A stretch of DNA of 13,073 nt, from assembly GCA_023457135.1 (NCBI GenBank), contig JAEWMO010000082.1, positions 1-13,073 of the forward strand, written 5' to 3'. Positions 12,474 through 13,073 of the stretch are shown here, piece after piece. Position 1 is the stretch's first letter. Every line of letters starts with the position of its first letter. This DNA comes from Methanobacteriota archaeon (GTDB lineage: Archaea > Halobacteriota > Methanomicrobia > Methanomicrobiales > Methanoculleaceae). Below the pieces are notes generated by a model, which made no database searches, was not told the DNA's origin, and worked only from the letters and a program-made list of their open reading frames with translations. The position numbers and the translations under genes were made by a program.

Positions 12474-13073
12474 CTAACCTCCCAGTGCGACCGTTATCAC
12501 CGCAATGATGATCCCGATGAACGATGACCCGAATCCGTACAACACTCTCGCAAGAAGATTCCGGTCACGTGTTCTCGTATAGCCGATGCCGAAAAGCAGG
12601 AGGATCCCGGCAAGGTTCGAGACGAGCAGTGCCTGTCCGGCATCGTCGATGAAGAAGAACGGCAAAACGACGATCGTCCCGGCCCCTGCCGAGAGGAGGA
12701 AGGTGCCGAAGAGGATCGTCGCCGCCTCGCGGGGGGAGATCTTCTCCCGCATGCTTACGCCCGCGAGAAACTGTGAGAGCCTCTCGTAGAGCCGGACCCG
12801 GTCATCGTCGGGGATGTTCCGCAGGACCGTATCGTCGAACTGCTCTCCGATAAGGGAGAGCGCGGCCGCCCTCTGCCCTGGAGACCGCGAAGACTCGATG
12901 ATCAGGTTCTCCTGCCGGATGAGGTAACTCCGTTCCCAGATGTAGAACATTCCGTCCGCGATACCCCAGGCGATGCAGCAGAAGAGGGCCGCAAATACGA
13001 CCCTCTGGACGACGAACTCCAGCATCTCCGGATACCCCCGCAGCACGCTGGTGAACGTCATGGCGATGATCAC
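12474..13073 (-). CDS. VIT1/CCC1-like membrane protein, 5' end beyond window
   Basis: At least 199 residues are visible; the frame is open to the window edge, where a GTG happens to be the last codon, so the true start probably lies outside. Helices appear at about residues 24-42 (QRVVFAALFCCIAWGIADGM), 119-142 (ATILFGTFLLSAGAGTIVVLPF), 149-166 and 178-197. A charged cytoplasmic segment (about 45-115, ENLIIESSRSPGQRAAALSL ... DDDRVRLYERLSQFL) sits between the first two. The AWGIADGM motif in the first helix and the closing small-residue helix (FGSSFIGIIIAVITVALGG) resemble the VIT1/CCC1 family of Fe2+/Mn2+ transporters. The acidic metal-relay residues typical of true VIT1 are not obvious, so this may be a divergent methanogen subfamily. 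No neighbours in the same operon are visible; the 12305-12473 gap holds nothing recognisable. Confidence 0.68.
   Translation of the reverse strand: MIIAMTFTSVLRGYPEMLEFVVQRVVFAALFCCIAWGIADGMFYIWERSYLIRQENLIIESSRSPGQRAAALSLIGEQFDDTVLRNIPDDDRVRLYERLSQFLAGVSMREKISPREAATILFGTFLLSAGAGTIVVLPFFFIDDAGQALLVSNLAGILLLFGIGYTRTRDRNLLARVLYGFGSSFIGIIIAVITVALGG

Overview
The window looks like a chromosomal segment of a GC-rich euryarchaeon, most likely a methanogen of the Methanomicrobiales (Methanoculleus or a relative). The evidence is archaeal TATA-type promoters about 26-33 nt upstream of start codons (near-leaderless transcripts), short poly-T terminators, one textbook GGTGATC Shine-Dalgarno site, and a gene set common in these methanogens: DUF3795, the ACT/UPF0210 pair, a small lipoprotein with a WTGTMKGYD motif, and a PiT phosphate transporter. 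The genus is inferred from composition and gene content, not from a marker gene.

Layout. 1-290: 3' end of a CPBP-type membrane protease gene, meeting a doubtful small antisense CxxC ORF (287-487). 533-1165: uncharacterised soluble protein with a DUF2314-like C-terminus. 1412-1966 (-): cysteine-rich DUF3795 protein. 2113-2613 (-): AroK-type shikimate kinase. 2797-3168 (+): small two-helix membrane ORF that seems to change frame. 3284-3994 (-): DUF4239/bestrophin-like membrane protein whose Shine-Dalgarno/ATG is out of frame with its body. 4286-5131 (-): GNAT acetyltransferase with a second acetyltransferase-like domain. 5132-5436: no convincing gene. 5443-6114 (-): exported helical protein. 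6343-8002 (-): two-gene cassette of a self-inhibited Fic enzyme with a C-terminal winged helix, then an Imm5-like protein. 8041-8221: five 22-bp dyad repeats at a 39-40 bp period, directly upstream of the fic TATA box. 8560-10206 (+): ACT protein and UPF0210 (PFL-like) protein in an operon. 10401-10865 (+): lipoprotein. 10898-12223 (-): PiT phosphate transporter followed by an overlapping, apparently frameshifted cupin gene. 12474-13073 (-): C-terminal part of a VIT1/CCC1-like membrane protein.

Functionally this is mostly a set of independent one- or two-gene units. The strongest accessory signal is the Fic/Imm5-like cassette with its operator-like array: a possible toxin/immunity or AMPylation module whose promoter is probably controlled by a multimeric DNA-binding protein, perhaps Fic itself. 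The ACT/UPF0210 pair is a widespread conserved operon of unknown role, probably amino-acid or ligand sensing plus a glycyl-radical-like fold.

Three loci (2797-3257, 3994-4028 and 10898-11201) each show coding sequence that jumps frame by one base at or near a short homopolymer. These may be pseudogenes or single-base sequencing errors; the pattern should be kept in mind when using those gene models.
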